Positions 31,530 to 44,066 of a stretch of 64,000 bases of DNA are shown piece after piece. Below the pieces are notes generated by a model, which made no database searches, was not told where the DNA came from, and saw only the letters and a list, made by a program, of their open reading frames with translations. Position 1 is the first letter of the stretch. Each line of letters opens with the position of its first letter. The position numbers and the translations under genes are program-made. The stretch is from Cherax quadricarinatus (taxonomy: Eukaryota; Arthropoda; Malacostraca; Decapoda; Parastacidae), in assembly GCF_038502225.1 (NCBI RefSeq), contig NW_027196405.1, positions 28,831 to 92,830 of the forward strand, written 5' to 3'.

Positions 31530-33250
31530 TGTCACCAGTGGTAGGTGGTGTCACCAGTGGTAGGTGTCACCAGTGGTAGGTGTCACCAGTGGTAGGTGTC
31601 ACCAGTGGTAGGTGTCACCAGTGGTAGGTGGTGTCACCAGTGGTAGGTGTCACCAGAGGTAGGTGGTGTCACCAGTGGTAGGTGTCACCAGTGGTAGGTG
31701 TCACCAGAGGTAGGTGGTGTCACCAGTGGTAGGTGTCACCAGAGGTAGGTGGTGTCACCAGTGGTAGGTGTCACCAGAGGTAGGTGGTGTCACCAGTGGT
31801 AGGTGTCACCAGTGGTAGGTGTCACCAGAGGTAGGTGGTGTCACCAGTGGTAGGTGTCACGAAGTTAGGTGGTGTCACCAGATGGTGTCACCAGTGGTAG
31901 GTGTCACCAGTGGTAGGTGTCACCAGTGGTGGGCAGTGGTAAGTGGTGTCACCAGTAGTAGGCGGTGTCACCAGAGGTAGGCGGTGCCACCAGTGGTAGG
32001 TAGTGTCACCAGTGGTAGGCGGTGTCACCAGTTGTAGGTGGTGTCACTCGCGGTAGGTGGCGTCAGCAGTTGTTAGTGGTGTCATAACTGGTAGGTGGTG
32101 TCAGCAGTGGTAGGTGTCACCAGAGGTAGGTGGTGTCACCAGTGGTAGGTGGTGTCACCAGTGGTAGGTGGTGTCACCAGTAGTAGGCGGTGTCACCAGA
32201 GGTAGGCAGTGCCACCAGTGGTAGGTCGTGTCACCAGTGGTAGGTGTCACCAGTGGTAGGTGGTGTCACCAGTGGTAGGTGTCACCAGTGGTAGGTGTCA
32301 CCAGTGGTAGGTGGTGTCACCAGTGGTAGGTGTCACCAGAGGTAGGTGGTGTCACCAGTGGTAGGTGTCACCAGTGGTAGGTGGTGTCACCAGTGGTAGG
32401 TGTCACCAGTGGTAGGTGTCACCAGTGGAAGGGATTGTCACTACTGGTAAGTGGTGTCACCAGTGGTAGGCGTTGTCAAAGGTGGTAGGTGCTGTCCCAA
32501 GTGGTAGGTTGTGTCACCAGTGGTAGGTGGTGTAATAAGTGGAATCCGGTGTCACCAGAGCTAGGCGATGTCACCAGTGTTAGGTGGTGTCACCAGTGAT
32601 AGATGGTGTCACCAGTGGTAGGCGATGTCACCAGTGGTAGGTGGTGTCACCAGTGGTAGGTGTCACCAGTGGTAGGTGGTGTCACCAGTGGTAGGTGTCA
32701 CCAGTGGTAGGTGGTGTCACCAGTGGTAGGTGTCACCAGAGGTAGGTGGTGTCACCAGTGGTAGGTGTCACCAGTGGTAGGTGGTGTCACCAGTGGTAGG
32801 TGTCACCAGAGGTAGGTGGTGTCACCAGTGGTAGGTGTCACCAGAGGTAGGTGGTGTCACCAGTGGTAGGTGTCACCAGTGGTAGGTGGTGTCACCAGTG
32901 GTAGGTGTCACCAGAGGTAGGTGTCACCAGTGGTAGGTGTCACCAGAGGTAGGTGGTGTCACCAGTGGTAGGTGTCACCAGAGGTAGGTGGTGTCACCAG
33001 TGGTAGGTGTCACCAGAGGTAGGTGGTGTCACCAGTGGTAGGTGTCACCAGAGGTAGGTGGTGTCACCAGTGGTAGGTGTCACCAGAGGTAGGTGGTGTC
33101 ACCAGTGGTAGGTGTCACCAGTGGTAGGTGTCACCAGTGGTAGGTGGTGTCACCAGTGGTAGGTGTCACCAGAGGTAGGTGGTGTCACCAGTGGTAGGTG
33201 TCACCAGTGGTAGGTGGTGTCACCAGTGGTAGGTGGTGTCACCATTGGTA
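31530..33250. repeat. 16/19-bp minisatellite (gtcaccagtggtaggt)
   Basis: About 1.7 kb of a 16-bp unit, gtcaccagtggtaggt, mixed with a 19-bp version carrying an extra ggt. The variants agaggtagg and gcggtg also occur. The central part (about 31860-32650) is more degenerate than the two ends. Longer patterns recur, for example alternating 16- and 19-bp units with agagg in 32640-33130. Confidence 0.94.
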
Positions 33251-33261
33251 TACATAGAATT

Positions 33262-34198
33262 TTCCTGTAGAGGGAATCTGGTGTCAATGTCCCCGTGTCT
33301 CGGTCTCAGACCAAGCCTCGTCGTGGATCAGATTCTGATGAACCAGGCTGTTACTGTTGGCCGCACACAAATTGACGTACTTACCACAATCTATCTGGTC
33401 AGGTTCTGACTTTTGGTGCCTATCCAGTGCCTTCAAGACAGCCAGGGGTCTATTGGTAATCCCCCTTATGTATGTTGGGAGGCAGTTGAACAGTCTTGGG
33501 CCACAAACACTTATTGTGTTGTCTCTCATTGTACTCATGTCGCCCCTGCTTTTTATTGGCGAATGTTGCATCTCCTGCCGAGTCTTCTGCTATCATAGGC
33601 AGTGATTTTCGTGTGCAAGTTAAGTATTAATCCCTCTAGGATTTTCCAAGTGTATATTATCATGTATCTCTCTCGCCTTCATTCCAGGGAATACAAATTA
33701 AGGGATTTCAACCGTTTCCAGTAATTTAGATCAGTGTACAGTAGTATTCCAGCCTAGAGAGAACAAGCGATTTGAAGAGAATAATCATGGGCATAACGTC
33801 CCTACCTGAAGTTTACCTGGAGAGGGTTCAGAGGGTCAACGCCCTCGCCGCTAGGTCTGAGACCAGGCCTCATGGTGGATCAGGGTCTGATCAACCAGGC
33901 TGTTACAGCTGGCCCCTTGGTTTGAAGGTTCTCATTATCCATCCTATAATATTCCTAGCAGATTCAGATGGTCTTTGAAGGCGAGATCCTCTGACATTAT
34001 CGCTCCCAGGTCCTTCACATTACTTTCTCGCGGTATAGTATGGTTAGAATTTGTTGTATATCCTAATACAGTTTTAATTTCCTCAAATTTTCCATATCTC
34101 AGTAATTGAAATTTCTCCTCATTGAACTTCATATTGTTTTGAGTGGCCCATATCAAGACTTGGTTGATGTCTGCTTGGAATCTTGCAGTGTCCTCGAT
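33262..34198 (-). mobile_element. LINE-A copy 3, 3' portion (RT C-terminal region and 3' end)
   Basis: Antisense LINE-A sequence. From high to low coordinate it has ADTARFQADINQ, NNMKFNEEKFQLLRYGKFEE, NVKDLGAIMSEDLAFKDH, a nested 3'-end fragment at 33806-33912, then MIILFKSLVLSRLEYY-type sequence and GPRLFNCLPTYIRGITNRPL up to the 3' end near 33262. It is full of frame changes. RT motif C (FADD) and the residues between motif B and ADTAR are missing. In their place is the 37-bp array, so this and the piece at 42620-42675 are the two flanks of one element. Confidence 0.85.
33806..33912 (-). mobile_element. Nested LINE-A 3'-end fragment (or SINE with a LINE-A tail)
   Basis: A 107-bp insert in copy 3 with the same terminal sequence as the LINE-A 3' ends (gtttacctggagagggttca, gtggatcagggtctgatcaa, ccaggctgttacagctgg). 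It separates cataacgtccctac from ttggtttgaaggttctcatt, which are contiguous in LINE-A copy 2. It is either a severely 5'-truncated LINE-A insertion or a SINE using the LINE-A 3' end. Confidence 0.75.
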
Positions 34199-37100
34199 GA
34201 GTAGGACGGGAGTGAGTACTGTGCCTTGTGGAACACAGTAGGACGGGAGTGAGTACTGTGCCTTGTGGAACACAGTAGGACGGGAGTGAGTACTGTGCCT
34301 TGTGGAACACAGTAGGACGGGAGTGAGTACTGTGCCTTGTGGAACACAGTAGGACGGGAGTGAGTACTGTGCCTTGTGGAACACAGTAGCACAGGAGTGA
34401 GTACTGTGCCTTGTGGAACACAGTAGGACGGGAGTGAGTACTGTGCCTTGTGGAACACAGTAGGACGGGAGTGAGTACTGTGCCTTGAGGAACACAGTAG
34501 GACGGGAGTGAGTACTGTGCCTCGTGGAACACAGTAGGACGGGAGTGAGCACTGTGCCTTGTGGAACACAGTAGGACGAGAGAGAGTACTGTGCCTTGTG
34601 GAACACAGTAGGACGGGAGTGAGTACTGTGCCTTGTGGAACACAGTAGGACAGGAGTGAGTACTGTGCCTTGTGGAACACAGTAGGACGGGAGTGAGTAC
34701 TGTGCCTTGAGGAACACAGTAGGAAGGGAGTGAGTACTGTGCCTTGTGGAACACAGTAGGACGGGAGTGAGTACTGTGCCTTGTGGAAAACAGTAGGATG
34801 GGAGTGAGTACTGTGCCTTGTGGAACACAGTAGGACGGGAGTGAGTACTGTGCCTTGTGGAACACAGTAGGACGGGAGTGAGTACTGTGCCTTGTGGAAC
34901 ACAGTAGGACGAGAGTGAGTACTGTGCCTTGTGGAACACAGTAGGACGGGAGTGAGTACTGTGCCTTGTGGAACACAGTAGGACGGGAGTGAGTACTGTG
35001 CCTTGTGGAACACAGTAGGACGAGAGTGAGTACTGTGCCTTGTGGAACACAGTAGGACGGGAGTGAGTACTGTGCCTTGTGGAACACAGTAGGACGGGAG
35101 TGAGTACTGTGCCTTGTGGAACACAGTAGGACAGGAGTGAGTACTGTGCCTTGTGGAACACAGTAGGACGGGAGTGAATACTGTGCCTTGTGGAACACAG
35201 TAGGAAGGGAGTGAGTACTGTGCCTTGTGGAACACAGTAGGACGGGAGTGAGTACTGTGCCTTGTGGAACACAGTAGGACAGGAGTGAGTACTGTGCCTT
35301 GTGGAACACAGTAGGACGGGAGTGAGTACTGTGCCTTGTGGAACACAGTAGGACGGGAGTGAGTACTGTGCCTTGTGGAACACAGTAGGACGGGAGTGAG
35401 TACTGTGCCTTGTGGAACACAGTAGGACGAGAGTGAGTACTGTGCCTTGTGGAACACAGTAGGACGGGAGTGAGTACTGTGCCTTGTGGAACACAGTAGG
35501 ACGGGAGTGAGTACTGTGCCTTGTGGAACACAGTAGGACGAGAGTGAGTACTGTGCCTTGTGGAACACAGTAGGACGGGAGTGAGTACCGTGCCTTGTGG
35601 AACACAGTAGGACGGGAGTGAGTACTGTGCCTTGTGGAGCACAGTAGGACAGGAGTGAGTACTGTGCCTTGTGGAACACAGTAGGACGGGAGTGAGTACT
35701 GTGCCTTGTGGAACACAGTAGGACGGGAGTGAGTACTGTGCCTTGTGGAACACAGTAGGACGGGAGTGAGTACTGTGCCTTGTGGAAAACAGTAGGATGG
35801 GAGTGAGTACTGTGCCTTGTGGAACACAGTAGGACGGGAGTGAGTACTGTGCCTTGTGGAACACAGTAGGACGGGAGTGAGTACTGTGCCTTGTGGAACA
35901 CAGTAGGACGGGAGTGAGCACTGTGCCTTGTGGAATGCAGTAGGACAGGAGTGAGTACTGTGCCTTTTGGAACACAGTAGGACGAGAGTGAGTACTGTGC
36001 CTTGTGGAACACAGTAGTACGGGAGTGAGTACTGTGCCTTGTGGAACACAGTAGGACGGGAGTGAGTACTGTGCCTTGTGGAACACAGTAGGACGGGAGT
36101 GAGTACTGAGCCTTGTGAAACACAGTAGGACAGGAGCGAGTACTGTGCCTTGTGGAACACAGTAGGACGGGAGTGAGTACTGTGCCTCGTGGAACACAGT
36201 AGGACGGGAGTGAGTACTGTGCCTTTCGGAACACAGAAGGACGGGAGTGAGTACTGTGCCTTGTGGAACACAGTAGGACGGGAGTGAGTACTGTGCCTTG
36301 TGGAACACAGTAGGACGGGAGTGAGTACTGTGCCTTGTGGAACACAGTAGGACGGGAGTGAGTACTGTGCCATGTGGAACACAGTAGGACAGGAGTGAGT
36401 ACTGTGCCTTGTGGAACACAGTAGGACGGGAGTGAGCACTGTGCCTTGTGGAACACAGTAGGACGGGAGTGAGTACTGTGCCTTGTGGAACACAGTAGGA
36501 CGGGAGTGAGTACTGTGCCTTGTGGAACACAGTAGGACGGGAGTGAGTACTGTGCCTTGTGGAACACAGTAGGACGGGAGTGAGTACTGTGCCTTGTGGA
36601 ACACAGTAGGACGGGAGTGAGTACTGTGCCTTGTGGAACACAGAAGGACGGGAGTGAGTACTGTACCTTGTGGAACACAGTAGGACAGGAGTGAGTACTG
36701 TGCCTTGTGGAACACAGAAGGACGGGAGTGAGTACTGTGCCTTGTAGAACACAGTAGGACAGGAGTGAGTACTGTGCCTTGTGGAACACAGTAGCACGGG
36801 AGTGAGTACTGTGTCTTGTGGAACACAGTAGGACGGGAGTGAGTACTGTGCCTTGTGGAACACAGTAGGACGGGAGTGAGTACTGTGCCTTGTGGAACAC
36901 AGTAGGACGGGAGTGAGTACTGTGCCTTGTGGAACACAGTAGGACGGGAGTGAGTACTGTGCCTTGTGGAACACAGTAGGACGGGAGTGAGTACTGTGCC
37001 TTGTGTTACACAGTAGGACGGGAGTGAGTACTGTGCCATGTGGAACACAGTAGGACAGGAGTGAGTACTGTGCCTTGTGGAACACAGTAGGACGGGAGTG

Positions 37101-40100
37101 AGCACTGTGCCTTGTGGAACACAGTAGGACGGGAGTGAGTACTGTGCCATGTGGAACACAGTAGGACAGGAGTGAGTACTGTGCCTTGTGGAACACAGTA
37201 GGACGGGAGTGAGCACTGTGCCTTGTGGAACACAGTAGCACGGGAGTGAGTACTGTGCCTCGTGGAACACAGAAGGACGGGAGTGAGTACTGTGCCTTGT
37301 GGAACACAGTAGGACGGGAGTGAGTTCTGTGCCTTGTGGAACACAGTAGGACGGGAGTGAGTACTGTGCCTTGTGGAACACAGTAGGACGGGAGTGAGGA
37401 CTGTGCCTTGTGGAACACAGTAGGACGGGAGTGAGTACTGTGCCTTGTGTTACACAGTAGGACGGGAGTGAGTACTGTGCCATGTGGAACACAGTAGGAC
37501 AGGAGTGAGTACTGTGCCTTGTGGAACACAGTAGGACGGGAGTGAGCTCTGTGCCTTGTGGAACACAGTAGGACGGGAGTGAGTACTGTGCCATGTGGAA
37601 CACAGTAGGACAGGAGTGAGTACTGTGCCTTGTGGAACACAGTAGGACGGGAGTGAGCACTGTGCCTTGTGGAACACAGTAGGACGGGAGTGAGTACTGT
37701 GCCTTGTGGAACGCAGTAGGACGGGAGTGAGTACTGTGCCTTGTGGAACACAGTAGGACGGGAGTGAGTACTGTGCCTTGTGGAACACAGTAGGACGAGA
37801 GTGGGTACTGTGCCTTGTGGAACACAGTAGGACGGGAGTGAGTACTGTGCCTTGTGGAACACAGTAGGAAGGGAGTGAGTACTGTGCCTTGTGGAACACA
37901 GTAGGACGGGAGTGAGTACTGTGCCTTGTGGAACACAGTAGGACAGGAGTGAGTACGGTGCCTTGTGGAATACAGTAGGACGGGAGTGAGTACTGTGCCA
38001 TGTGGAACACAGTAGGACGGGAGTGAGTACTGTGCCTTGTGGAACACAGTAGGACGGGAGTGAGTACTGTCCCTTGTGGAACACAGTAGGACGGGAGTAC
38101 TGTGCCTTGTGGAACACAGTAGGATGGGAGTGAGTACTGTGCCTTGTGGAACACAGTAGGAAGGGAGTGAGTACTGTGCCTTGTGGAACACAGTAGGACG
38201 AGAGTGGGTACTGTGCCTTGTGGAACACAGTAGGACAGAAGTGAGTACTGTGCCTTGTGGAACACAGTAGGACGGGAGTGAGTACTGTGCCTTGTGGAAC
38301 ACAGTAGGACGGGAGTGAGTAATGTGTTTTGTGGAACACAGTAGGACAGGAGTGAGTACTGTGCCTTGTGGAACACAGTAGGACGGGAGTGAGTACGGTG
38401 CCTTGTGGAACACAGTAGGACGGGAGTGAGTACTGTGCCTTGTGGAACACAGTAAGACGGCAGTGAGTACTGTGCCTTGTGGAACACAGTAGGACAGGAG
38501 TGAGTACTGTGCCTTGTGGAACACAGTAGGGACGGGAGTGAGTACTGTGCCATGTGGAACACAGTAGGACGGGAGTGAGTACTGTGCCTTGGGAACACAG
38601 TAGAACGGGAGTGAGCACTGTGCCTTGTGGAACACAGTAGGACGGGAGTGAGTACTGTGCCTTGTGGAACACAGTAGCACGGGAGTGAGTACTGTGCCTT
38701 GTGGAACACAGTAGGACGGGAGTGAGAACTGTGCCTCGTGGAACACAGTAGGACGGGAGTGAGTACTGTGCCTTGTGGAACACAGTAGGACGGGAGTGAG
38801 TACTGTGCCTTGTGGAACACAGTAGGACGGGAGTGAGTACTGTGCCTTGTGGAACACAGTAGGACGGGAGTGAGTACTGTGCCTTGTGGAACACAGTAGG
38901 ACGGGAGTGAGTACTGTGCCTTGTGTTACACAGTAGGACGGGAGTGAGTACTGTGCCATGTGGAACACAGTAGGACAGGAGTGAGTACTGTGCCTTGTGG
39001 AACACAGTAGGACGGGAGTGAGCACTGTGCCTTGTGGAAGACAGTAGGCCGGGAGTGAGTACTGTGACATGTGGAACACAGTAGGACAGGAGTGAGTACT
39101 GTGCCTTGTGGAACACAGTAGGACGGGAGTGAGCACTGTGCCTTGTGGAACACAGTAGCACGGGAGTGAGTAATGTGCCTTGAGGAACACAGTAGGACGG
39201 GAGTGAGTACTGTGCCTCGTGGAACACAGTAGGACGGGAGTGAGTACTGTGCCTTGTGGAACACAGTAGGACGGGAGTGAGTACTGTGCCTTGTGGAACA
39301 CAGTAGGACGGGAGTGAGTACTGTGCCTTGTGGAACACAGTAGGACGGGAGTGAGTACTGTGCCTTGTGGAACACAGTAGGACGGGAGTGAGTACTGTGC
39401 CTTGTGTTACACAGTAGGACGGGAGTGAGTACTGTGCCATGTGGAACACAGTAGGACAGGAGTTAGTACTGTGCCTTGTGGAACACAGTAGGACGGGAGT
39501 GAGCACTGTGCCTTGTGGAACACAGTAGGACGGGAGTGAGTACTGTGCCATGTGGAACACAGTAGCACAGGAGTGAGTACTGTGCCTTGTGGAACACAGT
39601 AGGACGGGAGTGAGCACTGTGCCTTGTGGAACACAGTAGGACGGGAGTGAGTACTGTGCCATGTGGAACACAGTAGGACAGGAGTGAGCGCTGTGCCTTG
39701 TGGAACACAGTAGGACGGGAGTGAGTACTGTGCCTTGAGGAACACAGTAGGACGGGAGTGAGTACTGTGCCTCGTGGAACACAGTAGGACGGGAGTGAGC
39801 ACTGTGCCTTGTGGAACACAGTAGGACGAGAGTGAGTACTGTGCCTTGTGGAACACAGTAGGACGGGAGTGAGTACTGTGCCTTGTGGAACACAGTAGGA
39901 CGGGAGTGAGTACTGTGCCTTGTGGAACACAGTAGGACGGGAGTGAGTACTGTGCCTTGTGGAACACAGTAGGACAGGAGTGAGTACTGTGCCTTGTGGA
40001 ATACAGTAGGACGGGAGTGAGTACTGTGCCATGTGGAACACAGTAGGACGGGAGTGAGTACTGTGCCTTGTGGAACACAGTAGGACGGGAGTGAGTACTG

Positions 40101-42630
40101 TCCCTTGTGGAACACAGTAGGACGGGAGTGAGTACTGTGCCTTGTGGAACACAGTAGGATGGGAGTGAGTACTGTGCCTTGTGGAACACAGTAGGAAGGG
40201 AGTGAGTACTGTGCCTTGTGGAACACAGTAGGACGAGAGTGGGTACTGTGCCTTGTGGAACACAGTAGGACAGAAGTGAGTACTGTGCCTTGTGGAACAC
40301 AGTAGGACGGGAGTGAGTACTGTGCGTTGTGGAACACAGTATTACGGGAGTGAGTACTGTGTTTTGTGGAACACAGTAGGACAGTAGTGAGTACTGTGCC
40401 TTGTGGAACACAGTAGGACGGGAGTGAGTACTGTGCCTTGTGGAACACAGTAGGACAGGAGTGAGTACTGTGCCTTGTGGAACACAGTAGGAAGGGAGTG
40501 AGTACTGTGCCTTGTGGAACACAGTAGGACGAGAGTGGGTACTGTGCCTTGTGGAACACAGTAGGACAGGTGTGAGTACTGTGCCTTGTAGAACACAGTA
40601 GGACGGGAGTGAGTACTGTGCTTTGTGGAACACAGTAGGACGGGAGTGAGTACTGTGCCTTGTGGAACACAGTAGGACGGGAGTGAGTACTGTGCCTTGT
40701 GGAACACAGTAGGACGGGAGTGAGTTCTGTGCCATGTGGAACACAGTAGGACGGGAGTGAGTACTGTGCCTTGTGGAACACAGTAGGACGGGAGTGAGTA
40801 CTGTGCCTTGTGGAACACAGTAGGACGGGAGTGAGTACTGTGCCTTGTGGAACACAGTAGGACGGGAGTGAGTACTGTGCCTTGTGGAACACAGTAGGAC
40901 GGGAGTGAGTACTGTGCCTTGTGGAACACAGTAGGACGGGAGTGAGTACTGTGCCATGTGGAACACAGTAGGACGGGAGTGAGTACTGTGCCTTGTGTAA
41001 CACAGTAGGACGGGAGTGAGTACTGTGCCTTGTGGAACACAGTAGGACAGGAGTGAGTACTGTGCCTTGTGGAACACAGTAGGACGGGAGTGAGTACTGT
41101 GCCTTGTGGAACACAGTAGGACGGGAGTGAGTACTGTTCCTTGTGGAACATAGTAGGACGGGAGTGAGCACTGTGCCTTGTGGAACACAGTAGGACGGGA
41201 GTGAGTACTGTGCCTTGTGGAACACAGTAGGACGGGAGTGAGCACTGTGCCTTGTGGAACACAGTAGGACGGGAGTGAGTACTGTGCCTTGTGGAACACA
41301 GTAGGACGGGAGTGAGTACTGTGCCTTGTGGAACACAGTAGGACGGGAGTGAGTACTGTGCCTTGTGGAACACAGTAGGACGGGAGTGAGTACTGTGCCT
41401 TGTGGAACACAGTAGGACAGGAGTGAGTATTGTGCCTTGTGGAACACAGTAGGACGAGAGTGAGTACTGTGCCTTGTGGAACACAGTAGGACGGGAGTGA
41501 GTACTGTGCCTTGTGGAACACAGTAGGACGGGAGTGAGTACTGTGCCTTGTGGAACACAGTAGGACGGGAGTGAGTACTGTGCCTTGTGGAACACAGTAG
41601 GACAGGAGTGAGTACTGTGCCTTGTGGAACACAGTAGGACGGGAGTGAGTACTGTGCCTTGTGGAACACAGTAGGACGGGAGTGAGTACTGTGCCTTGTG
41701 GAACACAGTAGGACGGGAGTGAGTACTGTGCCTTGTGGAACACAGTTGGACGGGAGTGAGTACTGTGCCTTGTGGAACACAGTAGGACAGGAGTGAGTAC
41801 TGTGCCTTGTGGAACACAGTAGGACGAGAGTGAGTACTGTGCCTTGTGGAACACAGTAGGACAGGAGTGAGTACTGTGCCTTGTGGAACACAGTAGGACG
41901 AGAGTGAGTACTGTGCCTTGTGGAACACAGTAGGACGGGAGTGAGTACTGTGCCTTGTGGAAAACAGTAGGACGGGAGTGAGCACTGTGCCTTGTGGAAC
42001 ACAGTAGGACGGGAGTGAGTACTGTGCCTTGTGGAACACAGTAGGACGGGAGTGAGTACTGTGCCTTGTGGAACACAGTAGGACGGGAGTGAGCACTGTG
42101 CCTTGTGGAACACAGTAGGACGGGAGTGAGTACTGTGCCATGTGGAACACAGTAGGACGGGAGTGAGTACTGTGCCTTGTGGAACACAGTGGGACGGGAG
42201 TGAGTACTGTGCCTTGTGGAACACAGTATGACGGGAGTGAGTACTGTGCCTTGTGGAACACAGTAGGACGGGAGTGAGTACTGTGCCATGTGGAACACAG
42301 TAGGACGGGAGTGAGTACTGTGCCATGTGGAACACAGTAGGACGTGAGTGAGTACTGTGCCATGTGGAACACAGTAGGACGGGAGTGAGTACTGTGCCAT
42401 GTGGAACACAGTAGGACGGGAGTGAGTACTGTGCCTTGTGGAACACAGTAGGACGGGAGTGAGTACTGTGCCTTGTGTTACACAGTAGGACGGGAGTGAG
42501 TACTGTGCCTTGTGGAACACAGTAGGACGGGAGTGAGTACTGTGCCTTGTGGATCACAGTAGGACGGGAGTGAGTACTGTGCCTTGTGGAACACAGTAGG
42601 ACGGGAGTGAGTACTGTGCCTTGTGGAACA
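34199..42630 (-). repeat. 37-bp array, about 228 units, expanded from LINE-A RT motif B
   Basis: In + orientation the unit is gtaggacgggagtgagtact followed by gtgccttgtggaacaca, with a 37-bp period. Read antisense, the unit is the LINE-A motif-B coding sequence (SVPQGTVLTPVL). Upstream LINE-A protein (VNRVKSEADTVISSVPQGTV) reads straight into it at about 42640. None of the three antisense frames of the unit has a stop and 37 mod 3 = 1, so the frames cycle through the same 37-residue peptide and give open frames up to 2850 codons. I treat these as by-products. Higher-order copying is visible. The variant ttgtgttacacag recurs 444 bp (12 units) and 481 bp (13 units) apart. A block around 38121 reappears at 40156, 2035 bp (55 units) away. 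Confidence 0.95.
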
Positions 42631-42675
42631 GAACTTATCACCGTATCTGCCTCCGACTTTACTCTGTTCACTACA
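42620..42675 (-). mobile_element. LINE-A copy 3, 5' flank of the array
   Basis: Antisense sequence encoding VNRVKSEADTVISSVPQGTV, the residues just before and including RT motif B in LINE-A. It is cut at about 42675 by the 3' tail of an antisense Tx1-like fragment. Everything upstream of this point in LINE-A copy 3 is absent. Confidence 0.85.
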
Positions 42676-44066
42676 TTTGTTTATATTTTATTTAAAACTT
42701 CTGGTACATGTTGAATATAGGTACATATAGGCATATGTAACAATTACAGTTGAGAAACAAAGGTAACCGATATTACACATTCAAAATTCATACATGAATA
42801 TAGGTTACGGAAGAGAAACGTAAAAGAAACATGGAAGACCGCGCAAGCTACAACACTACCCACATTCCACCCCGCCAATCACATGCCAGACACACCACAC
42901 CTGAACGTTCCTCCTACATTACACACCAGGACCCGACCTGTGTCCACTAAATCACCATAAATGAAATTCTTCGCCAAAAACGTTGCCATCTACTAAGGTA
43001 GTCATAAGATTTACAATGGAAAGTTATGAAATCCCCTTACTGTACGTACAGTGGTCTCCTCCTGAGCCCTACCAACACAAGATACAATATATAGCTTCGT
43101 TGAGCATAACCGAGCATACCACATTGTTAAATAATAAAAACAGAAACACAATTAATTACATAATTCCATATAAAACATTACAGCATGATCTCAAATCTGA
43201 GAGCCGCAAATACAATACATAAGTAGCAGCGTTTTACATGCACTATTGAAATATATAGCACATACAAATTGGAAAAAAAACATTAATAGTAAATTATGTC
43301 TTATATGCAGCAAGTTGTGTTGCAAGAACTTCACCTGGTGCCTACCAGAACCCGAGCCTAAAGGCACACCACTTCCCCAGAACTTTACACTCATACGCTT
43401 AACACTCCCACATGCAAAACTTTAGCCCCCCTCCCTCAAGCCACACCACACGTACTCCCGCAAACAGATACTTGTTCCTTTGCCAACATACTCCGTTCAC
43501 ACATAAAATATGTCTCTCCCCCTAGGAGACCAGCCAGTTTCTACCCCTTACAACTACAGCTTCTACAAATCCCCCAAGGTTAAAACCCTGTAACCCTCCA
43601 GAAAATCCCTCCCCCACCTTCCCCCACATATTTCCTTATTGCGACACTTAGGTTTATAAAAAGTTGCTGCTAATACCTTGCGCCGTTCTACTACCGTCGT
43701 CTCCTGCATCGCCCATGACATATAAAAGAAACCAACAACTACATAAGCCACTGCCCTTTGAACCCTGTCCTCCACCCCTCCCATATCCAGGCTTAACGCC
43801 CTCAACACTGATAACCCCCCTACCCACCAACTGAAACACCCTTCCCATTTATTCCCTCAAGACTCCTAAACACTCACAAAAGTAGACTGCATGGGAAGCA
43901 GACTCCTCTTCCCCGCAAAACGTACACATCCCACCCTCCCGAATTCGTCTGTTCCGTAAAACCACCCGGACGGTAAGAATCCCGTGTAGAAATTGAAACA
44001 TTACTCCCCTCACACTCGGTCGTAGACGCAATCCCTTCAAACGGCGCCAAATGTCGTCCCACACAA
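42676..44066 (-). mobile_element. Tx1-like LINE 3' end, antisense copy 2
   Basis: It starts on the + strand with the complement of the element tail (tttatattttatttaaaact), shared with the tails at 24434 and 62653. A noncoding 3' UTR follows to about 43560, then the C-terminal coding region to about 44066. It is 5'-truncated. LINE-A fragments flank it in opposite orientations, and a CCACA word is shared at the right junction (gtcccacacaagg). Confidence 0.82.
43563..44066 (-). pseudogene. Tx1-like ORF2 C-terminus, copy 2, frameshifted
   Basis: The upstream part (44064-43849) reads MWDDIWRRLKGLRLRPSVRG, FLHGIL and a Cys/His stretch (GMCTFCGEEESASHAVYFCE), matching WKSIWYRFSKLKLNPRVREV and FCEG of the main copy. 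After a frame change the final part reads LRALSLDMGGVEDRVQRAV and VLAATFYKPKCRNKEICGGR up to a stop at 43563. The C-x2-C...H...C pattern is better kept here than in the main copy, which has CGISGGDE. Confidence 0.8.

Noticed and set aside
34119..42671. Antisense open frame of 2850 codons as a giant repetitive protein gene
   Set aside because: The 37-bp unit lacks stops in all three antisense frames, and overlapping long frames exist in each. The head is LINE-A RT sequence and there is no promoter, intron or domain evidence.
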